Positions 7,793 to 16,116 of a stretch of 64,000 nucleotides of DNA are shown here, piece after piece. The notes under the pieces are model-generated. The model was given only the letters and a program-made list of their open reading frames with translations. It searched no databases and was not told the origin of the DNA. This DNA is from Frigoribacterium sp. PhB160 (GTDB taxonomy: Bacteria; Actinomycetota; Actinomycetes; Actinomycetales; Microbacteriaceae): NCBI RefSeq assembly GCF_003751785.1, contig NZ_RKIE01000001.1, positions 124,001-188,000 on the forward strand, given 5' to 3'. Numbering within the stretch: position 1 is the stretch's first letter; each line of letters begins with the position of its first letter. Both the position numbers and the translations under genes were made by a program.

Positions 7793-9604
7793 ATGGGAGA
7801 CCTCTTCGACGGATACGCGGGCCCGGCCATCGGGACCGGCACCGCCGGCGGTGCCGCCGCCCGGGCGCTGCGAGCCGTGCGCCCCGCCCGCGCCCCGCTC
7901 AGCGCCCACGCGGCCCCGCGTGCCTGGGACGAGATGTTCGACACCGACGGCCAGGCCCGCCGCGCCTACCAGGAGATCCACGCGACCCTCCAGGGCATGA
8001 CGCAGGACGACCTGCGGCACCGCACGGCCGCCCTCGCCGACTCGTACCTCGCGCAGGGCGTCACCTTCGACTTCGCCGGCGAGGAGCGCCCGTTCCCCCT
8101 CGACGCCGTGCCGCGCGTCGTCGAGCAGCCCGAGTGGGTGGGCGTCGAGCAGGGCGTGAAGCAGCGGGTCAAGGCGCTCGAGGCGTTCCTCTCCGACATC
8201 TACGGCGCTCAGCGGGCGATCGCCGACGGGGTCATCCCCGCGAGCCTCGTCACCAGCTCGAGCCACTTCCACCGCCAGGCGGCGGGCATCGAGCCCGCCA
8301 ACGGCGTACGGATCCAGGTCAGCGGCATCGACCTCATCCGCGACGAGGCCGGCGCCTGGTGCGTCCTCGAGGACAACGTCCGCGTGCCGAGCGGCGTCAG
8401 CTACGTCATCTCGAACCGGCGGGTGATGGCCCAGACGCTGCCCGAGCTCTTCGTCTCAATGAGGGTGCGGCCGGTCGGCGACTATCCCAACCGCCTCCTC
8501 GCCGCCCTGAAGAAGAGCGCGCCGTCTGGCGTCGACGAGCCCACGGTCGTCGTGCTCACCCCCGGCGTCTTCAACTCGGCGTACTACGAGCACACCCTCC
8601 TCGCCCGGCTGATGGGCGTCGAGCTCGTCGAGGGGCGCGACCTCTACTGCTCGGGCGGCCGCGTGTTCATGCGCACCACGGGCGGCCCCGAGCGGGTCGA
8701 CGTGATCTACCGCCGGGTCGACGACGAGTTCCTCGACCCGCTGCAGTTCCGCGCCGACTCGGTGCTCGGCTCGCCCGGCCTGCTGATGGCCGCGCGCCTC
8801 GGCACCGTGACGATCGCCAACGCCGTCGGCAACGGCGTCGCCGACGACAAGCTCGTCTACACGTACCTGCCCGAGCTGATCCGCTACTACCTGGGCGAGG
8901 AGGCGTTGCTGCCGAACGTCCGCACCTGGCGCCTCGAAGACCCCGGCGCCCTCGAGGAGGTGCTCGACCGGCTCGACGAGCTCGTCGTGAAGCCGGTCGA
9001 CGGCTCCGGCGGCAAGGGGCTCGTCGTCGGCCCCGCGGCCAGCCGCCGCGAGCTCGACGACCTGCGCTCGCGCCTGCAGGAGGACCCGCGCGGCTGGATC
9101 GCGCAGCCCGTCGTCCAGCTGAGCACCATCCCGACCCTCGTCGAGGACGGCCTCCGCCCCCGGCACGCCGACCTCCGCCCGTTCGCCGTGCACGACGGCG
9201 ACGACGTCTGGGTGCTGCCCGGCGGCCTGACCCGGGTCGCGCTGCCCGAGGGCCAGCTCGTCGTCAACAGCAGCCAGGGCGGCGGCTCGAAGGACACCTG
9301 GATCGTCGGCGGCGACGTCAACGCCTGGGCCGGCCACGACGTGAGCGCCCTCATCGCCGAGCAGACGACCCCGACGGAGGCGATCGCGATCATCCCGCCG
9401 GAGGTCGCGGCCGCAGCGGCCGACCACAGCCCCGACCACGCCCCGCAGGACGACCCGCGCAACGACCAGCAGGCGCAGCAGCAGCAGGAGCACGTGCAGC
9501 AGCAACAGCAGCAACGGACGCAGGAGGCGCGGGCCGGGACCGCGCGCCGCCCCGCGCCTCCCACGCCCACCGCCACCATCACCACCGAGAGGGCATCATG
9601 CTGA
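7793..9604 (+). CDS. Circularly permuted ATP-grasp family protein (DUF404/DUF407)
   Basis: A 603-aa predicted peptide or amide ligase. Recognisable family blocks: SGIDLIRDEAGAWCVLEDNVRVPSG, GVFNSAYYEHTLLARLMGVELVEGRDL, YRRVDDEFLDPL, NAVGNGVADDKLVYTYLP and the ATP-binding VVKPVDGSGGKGLVVG. The last 60 or so residues are not part of the domain: a glutamine-rich stretch (NDQQAQQQQ, VQQQQQQ) and then a tail encoded by a GGAGGCGCGGG/CCCGCGCCTCC inverted repeat. The gene overlaps the alpha-E gene by 7 nt, and a transglutaminase-like gene follows. This three-gene set is common in bacteria and is predicted to make and process a small peptide-like product; no substrate has been shown that I know of. 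Confidence 0.88.
   Translation: MGDLFDGYAGPAIGTGTAGGAAARALRAVRPARAPLSAHAAPRAWDEMFDTDGQARRAYQEIHATLQGMTQDDLRHRTAALADSYLAQGVTFDFAGEERPFPLDAVPRVVEQPEWVGVEQGVKQRVKALEAFLSDIYGAQRAIADGVIPASLVTSSSHFHRQAAGIEPANGVRIQVSGIDLIRDEAGAWCVLEDNVRVPSGVSYVISNRRVMAQTLPELFVSMRVRPVGDYPNRLLAALKKSAPSGVDEPTVVVLTPGVFNSAYYEHTLLARLMGVELVEGRDLYCSGGRVFMRTTGGPERVDVIYRRVDDEFLDPLQFRADSVLGSPGLLMAARLGTVTIANAVGNGVADDKLVYTYLPELIRYYLGEEALLPNVRTWRLEDPGALEEVLDRLDELVVKPVDGSGGKGLVVGPAASRRELDDLRSRLQEDPRGWIAQPVVQLSTIPTLVEDGLRPRHADLRPFAVHDGDDVWVLPGGLTRVALPEGQLVVNSSQGGGSKDTWIVGGDVNAWAGHDVSALIAEQTTPTEAIAIIPPEVAAAAADHSPDHAPQDDPRNDQQAQQQQEHVQQQQQQRTQEARAGTARRPAPPTPTATITTERASC
9523..9561. repeat. GGAGGCGCGGG inverted repeat inside a coding 3' end
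   Basis: GGAGGCGCGGG (9523-9533) and its exact inverse CCCGCGCCTCC (9551-9561) form an 11-bp stem within the last codons of the ATP-grasp gene. The same inverted repeat occurs intergenically at 4182-4219. Confidence 0.6.
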
Positions 9605-10527
9605 GCCGCATCGCCGAGAGCCTGTTCTGGATCGGCCGCTACATCGAGCGGTCGGACGGCACGGCGCGCATCCTCGACGTGCACCTGCAGCTGCTGCTCG
9701 AGGACCCGTGGATCGAGGAGGACGCCGCCTGCCGCAGCCTCCTGTCGGTGATGGGCAGCGACGCCCCCGCCGACGTGCAGCTGACCCGGGCCGACGTGCT
9801 CGCCATGCTCGCGGTCGACCGGCACAACCCCGCGTCGATCGCCTACTCGCTCGGCGCCGCCCGCGAGAACGCGCGCCGGGCCCGCGAGATCGTGTCGACC
9901 GAGCTCTGGGAGTGCCTCAACACCACCCGCGCCCGCATGCCGCGCAAGGTCGCGGGCGACAAGGTGCACGAGTTCTTCGGCTGGGTGCGCGAGCGCAGCG
10001 CCCTCGCCGTCGGCATCATCGAGAGCGCCACGAGCCGCGACGAGGTGTGGCAGTTCTTCACCCTCGGCCGGTCGATCGAGCGGGCCGACATGACGGCTCG
10101 GCTGCTCGCGACGCGCACGCTGACCGAGGCGTCGGGGCCCTCGTGGACCACGATCCTCCGCTCGTGCGGCGCGTACGAGGCGTACCTCCGCACGTACCGC
10201 GGGGTGCCGAGCGCCCGCAACGCGGCGGAGTTCCTGCTGCTCGACCGCCTCTTCCCGCGCAGCGTGCTCTTCGTGGTGAGCAGGGCGGAGGCCTGCCTCC
10301 GCGAGGTCGAGCCGACGAACCACCGGGTCGCGGCGTCCGACAGCGGCGTGCGGATCCTCGGGCAGATGCGCAGCGAGCTCGAGTTCCGGCCGATCGGCGA
10401 CATCATCGACGACCTGCCGGCGCAGATGGACGCCGTGCAGGCCGCGACGAGCGCCGCGTCGGAGGCGATCCGCCAGCGGTACTTCCCGACGAGCGCCGCG
10501 CCGACCTGGGTGGGGGAGCGGTCGTGA
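9598..10527 (+). CDS. Alpha-E domain protein (DUF403)
   Basis: A 309-aa all-helical protein of the alpha-E family, opening with the diagnostic MLSRIAESLFWIGRYIERSDGTARIL and containing ENARRAREIVSTELWECLN and FFTLGRSIERADMTARLL. Its role is unknown, but it is nearly always beside a permuted ATP-grasp gene and a transglutaminase, as here, so it probably acts with them. The start overlaps the ATP-grasp 3' end by 7 nt and the stop overlaps the next GTG (GTGA). Translation of the three genes is therefore likely coupled. Confidence 0.9.
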   Translation: MLSRIAESLFWIGRYIERSDGTARILDVHLQLLLEDPWIEEDAACRSLLSVMGSDAPADVQLTRADVLAMLAVDRHNPASIAYSLGAARENARRAREIVSTELWECLNTTRARMPRKVAGDKVHEFFGWVRERSALAVGIIESATSRDEVWQFFTLGRSIERADMTARLLATRTLTEASGPSWTTILRSCGAYEAYLRTYRGVPSARNAAEFLLLDRLFPRSVLFVVSRAEACLREVEPTNHRVAASDSGVRILGQMRSELEFRPIGDIIDDLPAQMDAVQAATSAASEAIRQRYFPTSAAPTWVGERS

Positions 10528-11369
10528 GCCGCCTGCGCATCCGCCACGTCACCGGCTTCCAGTACGCGGGAGAGGCCGTGGCCAGCTACAACGAGGCGCG
10601 CATGCTCCCGGCGCACACCGAGGGGCAGTACGTGCTCTCGTCGCACCTGCGCATCGAGCCCGTCGCGGGCGCCCACGAGTACGTCGACTACTGGGGCACG
10701 CGCGTCTCGTCGTTCGAGGTGCTGCTGCCGCACCGCCAGCTCTCGCTGACGGCGACGTCGCTCGTCGAGGTGCGGCCGGTGCAGCACCCCGACTCCCAGA
10801 TGGACTGGGACGACCTCGCCCGCGTCGCCGGGGCCACGACCGAGTTCGTCGAGCACCTCGAGCAGACGCCGCTGACGGCTCCGCCCGCCGACCTCGTCGC
10901 GCTGGCGATCGAGACGCGGGGCGGGCAGGCGTCGCCGTGCGCCGCGGCCCTCGCGATCTGCGAGGCGGTGGGAGGCGCGGTGCGGTACCTGCCCGGCGTC
11001 ACCAACGTGAAGACCACCGCCGCCGAGAGCTGGGCCGAGCGGGCCGGGGTCTGCCAGGACATCGCGCACATCACGGTGGGCGCGCTCCGCGCCGCGGGCG
11101 TGCCCGCCCGGTACGTGAGCGGGTACCTGCACCCGAAGCCGTCGGCCGAGCTCCGCGAGACGATCGTGGGCGAGTCGCACGCCTGGGTCGAGTACTACTG
11201 CGGGTCGTGGCACGGCTACGACCCGACGAACCTCATCGACATCGGCGAGCGCCACGTCGTCGTCGGCCAGGGCCGCGACTACCGCGACGTGCCGCCGCTG
11301 CGCGGGGTGTACGCGGGGTCGGGGGCGTCGAAGCTGTTCGTCACGGTCGAGATCACGCGCGAGGCTTAG
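10524..11369 (+). CDS. Transglutaminase-like cysteine protease family protein
   Basis: A 281-aa protein with an N-terminal beta domain (Bact_transglu_N type: RIRHVTGFQYAGEAVASYNEARMLP) and a papain-like transglutaminase core. The triad is visible: Cys in ERAGVCQDIAH (about residue 176), His in ESHAWVEYY (about 219) and Asp in WHGYDPTN (about 233). GTG 10524 overlaps the alpha-E stop. In this operon type it is thought to cleave or form an amide bond in the product of the ATP-grasp enzyme. No signal peptide is seen, so it is cytosolic. Confidence 0.9.
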   Translation: MSRLRIRHVTGFQYAGEAVASYNEARMLPAHTEGQYVLSSHLRIEPVAGAHEYVDYWGTRVSSFEVLLPHRQLSLTATSLVEVRPVQHPDSQMDWDDLARVAGATTEFVEHLEQTPLTAPPADLVALAIETRGGQASPCAAALAICEAVGGAVRYLPGVTNVKTTAAESWAERAGVCQDIAHITVGALRAAGVPARYVSGYLHPKPSAELRETIVGESHAWVEYYCGSWHGYDPTNLIDIGERHVVVGQGRDYRDVPPLRGVYAGSGASKLFVTVEITREA

Positions 11370-11396
11370 CGCGGGCGCGCCGCGAGGCGTCCGGCG

Positions 11397-12281
11397 TCAG
11401 CAGCGGGCGAACGAGTACCCGGGGTCGTCCGGCGTGACGAGGTCGCGGTCGCGCACGACCGTGCTGCGCGGCGTCGACGACCGCGAGCACAGGCCCGCGA
11501 CGGTGTCGCGCAGGTCGTCGACGTACTCGATCGCGAGGACGCGCTCGCCGTAGACGTCGGTGTAGGCGGGGCACTCGTCGTAGCGGTCGCACTCCTCCAC
11601 GACGGCGAAGTCGTAGCCGATCTCGTCCCGGCCCCGCGCCTCCAGCTCGGCGGTGTTCTTCTGGCCGGCGAGCAGGCCCGCGTCGTGCGCCTGCCCGACG
11701 AGCAGGGTCGCGAAGGCGACGGCGTCGTCGAGGCCGAAGGCGCCGTCCGAGCGCGTGTACGAGTCGAGGTTGTCGAACTCGACGGCGTCGAAGCCGTCGT
11801 CGGCGCAGGCCTGCACCGTCGCGCGCATCCGGTCGGCGACGGCATCCCGCGTCGTCGCGCTCGCCAGGTCGAAGAGGTGCTCGTCGGGCCAGCCCGGGTC
11901 GACGAGCAGCTCGCCGGAGGCGCGGTGCACCAACAGCTCGTCGGGCCACTCCACGCCGGGCTGCGTCTGGAACCCGTTCACGTAGCAGACGTCCCAGGTG
12001 CCGGGGGCGGGCTGCTCGGTGCTGTCGCGGGCGACGATGCCCGTGCCGGCCGGGGGGTCGTAGGCGCCGCCGAGCTGGTAGTCGAGGGCGGCCCCGACGG
12101 GGAAGCCGTCGGCGTCGGGCGTCGCGGTCGGGGTCGTCCCGACGACGGTCGGGTCGTCGTCGACGTCGAGGGTGAGGCTGGTCGCGCAGCCCGTCAGCGC
12201 GAGGGCCAGGGCGAGCGCCCCGACGACGGCGGCGGTGCGGCGGAGGCGGGGCGCGCCTCCTCGGGGCGGGGTGTCGGGCAT
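11397..12281 (-). CDS. GH114-type glycoside hydrolase lipoprotein (endo-alpha-1,4-polygalactosaminidase-like)
   Basis: A 294-aa exported lipoprotein: a basic N-terminus, a hydrophobic helix and the lipobox LALTGC (Cys near residue 32). The mature part is a TIM-barrel GH114 domain with WDVCYVNGFQTQPGVEWP, ACADDGFDAVEFDNLDSY (likely acidic catalytic residues) and LAGQKNTAEL, ending with VVEECDRYDECPAY. Family members cleave alpha-1,4-galactosamine polymers found in biofilm or wall polysaccharide; the specificity here is inferred. The ATG is preceded at 6 nt by TAGGCT. It converges on the transglutaminase gene. Confidence 0.85.
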   Translation of the reverse strand: MPDTPPRGGAPRLRRTAAVVGALALALALTGCATSLTLDVDDDPTVVGTTPTATPDADGFPVGAALDYQLGGAYDPPAGTGIVARDSTEQPAPGTWDVCYVNGFQTQPGVEWPDELLVHRASGELLVDPGWPDEHLFDLASATTRDAVADRMRATVQACADDGFDAVEFDNLDSYTRSDGAFGLDDAVAFATLLVGQAHDAGLLAGQKNTAELEARGRDEIGYDFAVVEECDRYDECPAYTDVYGERVLAIEYVDDLRDTVAGLCSRSSTPRSTVVRDRDLVTPDDPGYSFARC

Positions 12282-12287
12282 GCGGCG

Positions 12288-12293
12288 AGCCTA
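12288..12293 (-). promoter_or_regulatory. -10 box TAGGCT of the GH114 gene (leaderless)
   Basis: On the minus strand TAGGCT, 6 nt, then ATG 12281. Confidence 0.55.
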
Positions 12294-12389
12294 CGGCGAG
12301 CACGACGCGGACCCGCACCGCGTCTCGGCCGGGGCACCGCGCTCGTGGCTCGGCGTGGGTCACGCGGAGCCGGGGGGCCGTGACGCGGG

Positions 12390-12914
12390 TCAGTGGCGGT
12401 GGGCGCGCGCGGCGAGGACCCCGGCCGGGGCGACCCACGACGACCGCGCGGCGGCGGGAACGGGATAGGCGCTCGGCCCGGCGAGGTCCGGGGCGACGGG
12501 AGCACGGTGCTGGCCGACGGTCGGCGCGGCGCGGACGGCCCGCTCGGGCGCGACGGTCGCTGCCCGGTCGCGGTGGTCGACGGGGGCCGGCGCCGGGGAC
12601 GCGCCCGGGGTCGTCGTGGGGGGAGCGGACGCCGTGTCCCGAGCTCGACCCTCCGGTGCCGCCTCGGTCGGCGGCACCGCGCCGAGCAGTCGGTCGGCCG
12701 CCGCCACGAGCAGCACCGCCGCCCCGCCGAGCACGATGGCGACACCGAGCAGCCACACCGCCGCGGTGACGAAGTCGAGCCGGCCCGCGCGGATCCCGTC
12801 GGGGCCGAACGCCCCCTCGCGGATGAGCGCGACCGTCGCGATCCCGCAGATCGTCACGCCGACGGCGGTGGTCGCCAGGGACGCGCCCGTGGCCGTCGTG
12901 AGCCTCTTCTGCAT
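12390..12914 (-). CDS. Two-helix membrane protein with Ala/Pro-rich tail, unknown
   Basis: A 174-aa protein. Residues about 7-30 (GASLATTAVGVTICGIATVAL) and about 45-72 (FVTAAVWLLGVAIVLGGAAVLLVAAADRLL) are membrane helices. The C-terminal 100 residues are Pro/Ala/Arg-rich and of low complexity. ATG 12914 follows GGGAGG at 8 nt. I do not recognise a family. The long tail could be partly spurious reading through GC-rich sequence, but the helices and ribosome site look real. Confidence 0.5.
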   Translation of the reverse strand: MQKRLTTATGASLATTAVGVTICGIATVALIREGAFGPDGIRAGRLDFVTAAVWLLGVAIVLGGAAVLLVAAADRLLGAVPPTEAAPEGRARDTASAPPTTTPGASPAPAPVDHRDRAATVAPERAVRAAPTVGQHRAPVAPDLAGPSAYPVPAAARSSWVAPAGVLAARAHRH

Positions 12915-13094
12915 GCGGCGCCTCCCGTCGACGGGGCGGCGTCGGTCGGCGACCGCGCGGCGACTCCCTCGTCGGGGGGACTGTACGCCCGCCCCGCCCG
13001 CCGCGGAACCCCCGAGCCGCCCGACGCACCCGCCGCCGTCACACCCGACACCCGGGCCCCACCGGCACCAGGTCCGGGGACCTTCCGGAGGCGT

Positions 13095-13154
13095 CGCGTC
13101 ACGTCCTGCGCATCGCGTCACGTCCTGCCGTGACGTCACGCCCAGACCGTGACG
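13095..13154. repeat. Cluster of CGTCACG/CGTGACG motifs
   Basis: Five copies of CGTCACG, direct or inverted, lie at 13097, 13116, 13129 (inverted), 13134 and 13148 (inverted). Two belong to an exact 15-bp direct repeat CGCGTCACGTCCTGC (13095-13109 and 13114-13128). The cluster lies between the MFS exporter's 3' end and the membrane protein gene at 12914. Confidence 0.55.
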
Positions 13155-13167
13155 CGACGCCCGCGCC

Positions 13168-14610
13168 TCAGCTCGTGCGCGCTGCCGCCTCGTCGGCCTC
13201 CATCGCATCGGCCGTCTCCGCCCGCGCGGTCTCCGCCCGCGCCGCGGCGGCCCGCGCCCCGGCGGCCCCGTCCCCGTCGTGCTCGACGGCGAAGTGCGGC
13301 AGCGGCGGCAGGTGCGGCAGGTGGGGGGCACGGCGGGCGGGCGGCGCCGGGGAGCCGGCCCGCGCCTCCTGCGCGGCGGTCGGCTCGACGGGCACCCGGC
13401 GCACCCGCAGGTGCTGCGCGCGCACCAGCCACGTGATCGCGATGCCCGCCGCGACGAACCCGGCCGCGGCGGCGACGCCGATGGCCCAGCGCGGCCCGAA
13501 CGTGTTCGCCACCCAGCCGACGACCGGCGCCCCGAGCGGCGTGCCGCCCGTGAAGATCGCCATGTACAGCGCCATGACGCGGCCGCGCATCTGCGGGGCC
13601 GCGCTGAGCTGGACGGTGCCGTTCGCGGTGGTCATGAGGGTGATGGACGACAGGCCGACCGTGACGAGCACCGCGGCGAAGCTCCAGTAGGTGGGCATGA
13701 CGGCGGCGACCGCGCAGGTCACGCCGAACGCGAGGGAGGCGAGGACGAGGATGCGCATCCGTGGCCGTTCCCGTCGGGCCGAGAGCAGCGCCCCGGCCAG
13801 CGACCCCACGGCGATGCACGACGAGAGCAGGCCGAAGCCGCTCGCGTCGACGCCGAACTCGACGCTCGCCATCGTCGACGTGAAGATCGGGAAGTTCAGG
13901 CCGAAGGTGCCGATGACGAAGATCATCGTGAAGATCACCATGAGGTCGGGGCGGCCGCGGACGTAGCGGAACCCCTCCTTGATCTGGCCCTTCGCCCGCG
14001 ACACCGGCGGCTTCGCGAGCAGCTGCGCGACCCGGATGAACCGCAGCGACAGCAGCACCGCCGCGAACGACGCCGCGTTGATGAGGAACACCCACCCCGT
14101 GCCGACCGTCGCGATCAGCACCCCGGCGACGGCGGGGCCGAGGAGGCGCGCGGCGTTGAACGAGGCCGAGTTCAGCGAGACCGCGTTCGCCAGGTGCCCC
14201 GGCGGCACGAGCTCGGAGACGAAGCTCTGCCGGATCGGGGCGTCGATCGCGTTCGCCGTGCCGAGCAGGAGCGCGAAGACCCAGACCATCCAGAGCTGGG
14301 CGACGTCGGTGAGCACGAGCAGCCCCAGCGCCAGCCCCAGCAGCCCCATCGTCGCCTGCGTCAGCATCAGCATGCGTCGCCGGTCGAACCGGTCGGCGAT
14401 GAGCCCGGTGACCGGCACGAGGAGGATCGGCGGCGCGAACTGCAGCGCCATCGTGATGCCGACGGCGGTCGCGTCGTGGTCGGTGAGGTGGGTGAGGACG
14501 AGCCAGTCCTGCGCGGTCGACTGCATCCACGTGCCGGTGTTCGAGACGAGGGCGCCGCCGAACCACAGGCGGTAGTTGTAGAGGCTCAGCGAGCGGAACA
14601 TGGCGCTCAC
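13168..14610 (-). CDS. MFS transporter of the EntS-like (MFS_3) exporter group
   Basis: A 480-aa, roughly 12-helix exporter. LYNYRLWFGGALVSNTGTWMQSTAQDWLV is the hallmark N-terminus of the MFS_3 group, and VTGLIADRFDRRRMLML is motif A. I start it at GTG 14610, which overlaps the MarR stop (GTGA) and has GGAAG about 10 nt upstream; ATG 14601 is the alternative. The last 80 or so residues are a Pro/Ala/Arg-rich cytosolic tail. It is the second gene of a MarR-exporter operon, so it probably exports a toxic compound sensed by the MarR protein. Confidence 0.88.
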   Translation of the reverse strand: MSAMFRSLSLYNYRLWFGGALVSNTGTWMQSTAQDWLVLTHLTDHDATAVGITMALQFAPPILLVPVTGLIADRFDRRRMLMLTQATMGLLGLALGLLVLTDVAQLWMVWVFALLLGTANAIDAPIRQSFVSELVPPGHLANAVSLNSASFNAARLLGPAVAGVLIATVGTGWVFLINAASFAAVLLSLRFIRVAQLLAKPPVSRAKGQIKEGFRYVRGRPDLMVIFTMIFVIGTFGLNFPIFTSTMASVEFGVDASGFGLLSSCIAVGSLAGALLSARRERPRMRILVLASLAFGVTCAVAAVMPTYWSFAAVLVTVGLSSITLMTTANGTVQLSAAPQMRGRVMALYMAIFTGGTPLGAPVVGWVANTFGPRWAIGVAAAAGFVAAGIAITWLVRAQHLRVRRVPVEPTAAQEARAGSPAPPARRAPHLPHLPPLPHFAVEHDGDGAAGARAAAARAETARAETADAMEADEAAARTS

Positions 14611-15068
14611 GAGCGGGTCAGCTTCCGCAGGACGGCGGTCGCGTCGGCGAGGGTGCGACGTTCGTCGGCGCTGAGCGCGGCGAGGCGCGGCACGAGCCAC
14701 TCGTCGCGGCGACGGCGGGTCTCGAGGACGAACGCGGCGCCCGCGGGCGTCGTCTCGAGCACGACCCGGCGGCCGTCGGCGGGGTCGGGGCGTCGCGTGA
14801 GGAGGCCGGCGTCGACGAGCTTGCCGACGGTGCGGTTCATCGACGGCGGGGTGACGCCCTCGTGCTCGCCGAGCTGACCGATCGTCAGGGGCTCGGCCTG
14901 GAACACGTAGCCGAGGGCCGCCATCTGCGCGTCGGTGACCTCGGTGTCGGCCTTCTCCTGCCGCAGGCGGCGGGCGAGCCGCAGCACCGAGCCGCGCACC
15001 TCGCTCGAGAGCTGGGCGTGCGCCACCGCTCGCTTCGGGGGGTCGGTCACGTCGCTCAGGTCGGTCAT
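14607..15068 (-). CDS. MarR family transcriptional regulator
   Basis: A 153-aa winged-helix repressor. DNA-binding segment: TIGQLGEHEGVTPPSMNRTVGKLVDAGLLTRRPDPADGRRVVLETT (helix-turn-helix plus wing, about residues 57-100). It is first in the operon with the MFS exporter and overlaps it by 4 nt. TAGGCT lies 8 nt before ATG 15068. An AT-rich palindrome at 15088-15100 lies immediately upstream of that box and is the obvious autoregulatory site. The ligand is unknown. Confidence 0.9.
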   Translation of the reverse strand: MTDLSDVTDPPKRAVAHAQLSSEVRGSVLRLARRLRQEKADTEVTDAQMAALGYVFQAEPLTIGQLGEHEGVTPPSMNRTVGKLVDAGLLTRRPDPADGRRVVLETTPAGAAFVLETRRRRDEWLVPRLAALSADERRTLADATAVLRKLTRS

Positions 15069-15076
15069 CGCCGGCC

Positions 15077-15082
15077 AGCCTA
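15077..15082 (-). promoter_or_regulatory. -10 box TAGGCT of the MarR-exporter operon
   Basis: On the minus strand TAGGCT, 8 nt, then ATG 15068. Confidence 0.5.
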
Positions 15083-15085
15083 GGC

Positions 15086-15106
15086 ATTTAGCTCGGCTAA
15101 GTAAAT
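15086..15106. promoter_or_regulatory. MarR operator candidate TTAGC-TCG-GCTAA
   Basis: A perfect 5-bp inverted repeat TTAGCTCGGCTAA (15088-15100) is nested in outer ATTTA/TAAAT arms (15086-15106). It is the only AT-rich patch nearby and lies just upstream of the -10 box of the MarR gene, between it and the divergent SDR gene. Confidence 0.55.
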
Positions 15107-15212
15107 AGTTCGACCCGATAAGCGACACGTGTTGAATCGAGGAGGCGCCGGGCGTATCGTCGAGGACGGCTCACCGACGAGCCCACCACGCAGACAGAGG
15201 AAGAGGGACGTC

Positions 15213-15965
15213 ATGTCCAGGTTCGACAGCAAGACCGCGATCGTCACGGGCGGCGGCAGCGGCATCGGCGCCGCGATCTCGAAGGCGCTCGCGAGCGAGG
15301 GCGCCTCGGTCGTCGTCACCGACATCAAGCTCGACGCCGCGCAGTCGGTCGTCGACCAGATCACCGCCGCGGGCGGCACCGCGTCGGCGTTCGAGCAGAA
15401 CACCGCGGTCTGGGAGCACTCGGAGGCGGCCGTCGCGTTCGCGAAGGACACCTACGGAGCCCTGCACCTCGCCGTCAACAACGCGGGCATCGGCGCCGCG
15501 CCGCAGACGATCGGCGACTACGACATCGAGGCGTGGGACCGCGTGCGCGCGGTCGACCTCGACGGCGTCTTCTACGGCCTCAAGTTCCAGCTGCCGGCGA
15601 TCGTGGAGGCCGGCGGCGGAGCCGTCGTCAACATGGCGTCGGTGCTCGGCACGGTCGGCATGGCGCACAACGCGGCCTACGTCACGAGCAAGCACGCGCT
15701 GGTCGGCCTGACCAAGGTCGCGGCCCTCGAGTACACGGCGCAGGGCGTCCGCACGAACGCGGTCGGCCCCGGCTTCATCGACACCCCGCTCGTGCGCTCG
15801 GGCCTCTCGACCGAGCAGCTCACCGCGCTCGAGGGCGAGCACGCCGCGGGTCGCCTCGGCACCGACTCGGAGGTCGCGGCCCTCGTGCTGTTCCTCCTCA
15901 GCCCCGAGGCCTCCTTCATCTCGGGCAGCTACCACCTCGTGGACGGCGGCTACTCCGCGCACTGA
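15213..15965 (+). CDS. Classical short-chain dehydrogenase/reductase
   Basis: A 250-aa SDR of standard length. Motifs: TGGGSGIGAAI (residues 12-22), LHLAVNNAGIG, catalytic Ser in NMASVLGTVG, YVTSK (YxxxK) and the C-terminal SGSYHLVDGGYSAH typical of FabG-like enzymes. DIKLDAA after the second strand has Asp at the NAD-preferring position. ATG 15213 follows a purine-rich AGAGGAAGAGGGA. It diverges from the MarR-exporter operon and could share its regulation. Substrate unknown. Confidence 0.87.
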   Translation: MSRFDSKTAIVTGGGSGIGAAISKALASEGASVVVTDIKLDAAQSVVDQITAAGGTASAFEQNTAVWEHSEAAVAFAKDTYGALHLAVNNAGIGAAPQTIGDYDIEAWDRVRAVDLDGVFYGLKFQLPAIVEAGGGAVVNMASVLGTVGMAHNAAYVTSKHALVGLTKVAALEYTAQGVRTNAVGPGFIDTPLVRSGLSTEQLTALEGEHAAGRLGTDSEVAALVLFLLSPEASFISGSYHLVDGGYSAH

Positions 15966-16043
15966 CGCCCCGCGTCGGCGCCGCGCGCCCGCCGCGTCCG
16001 CGCCGCCGATCTGCCGAGGGCAGGCAGGCAGGCGAGCAGCGCG

Positions 16044-16060
16044 CTTCAGCGCCGCTTCAG
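16044..16060 (+). promoter_or_regulatory. Two CTTCAG direct repeats upstream of the response regulator gene
   Basis: CTTCAG at 16044-16049 and 16055-16060, start to start 11 bp (one helical turn), as for OmpR/PhoP-type sites. The same repeats recur before the PepSY gene at 18476-18502, so this is probably the regulator's own autoregulatory box. Confidence 0.6.
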
Positions 16061-16116
16061 CGGGGCCGCGCCAGGATGGGCACCGGCGGGCAGGGTGCGC
16101 GCGGGGGAGGTCGGCC

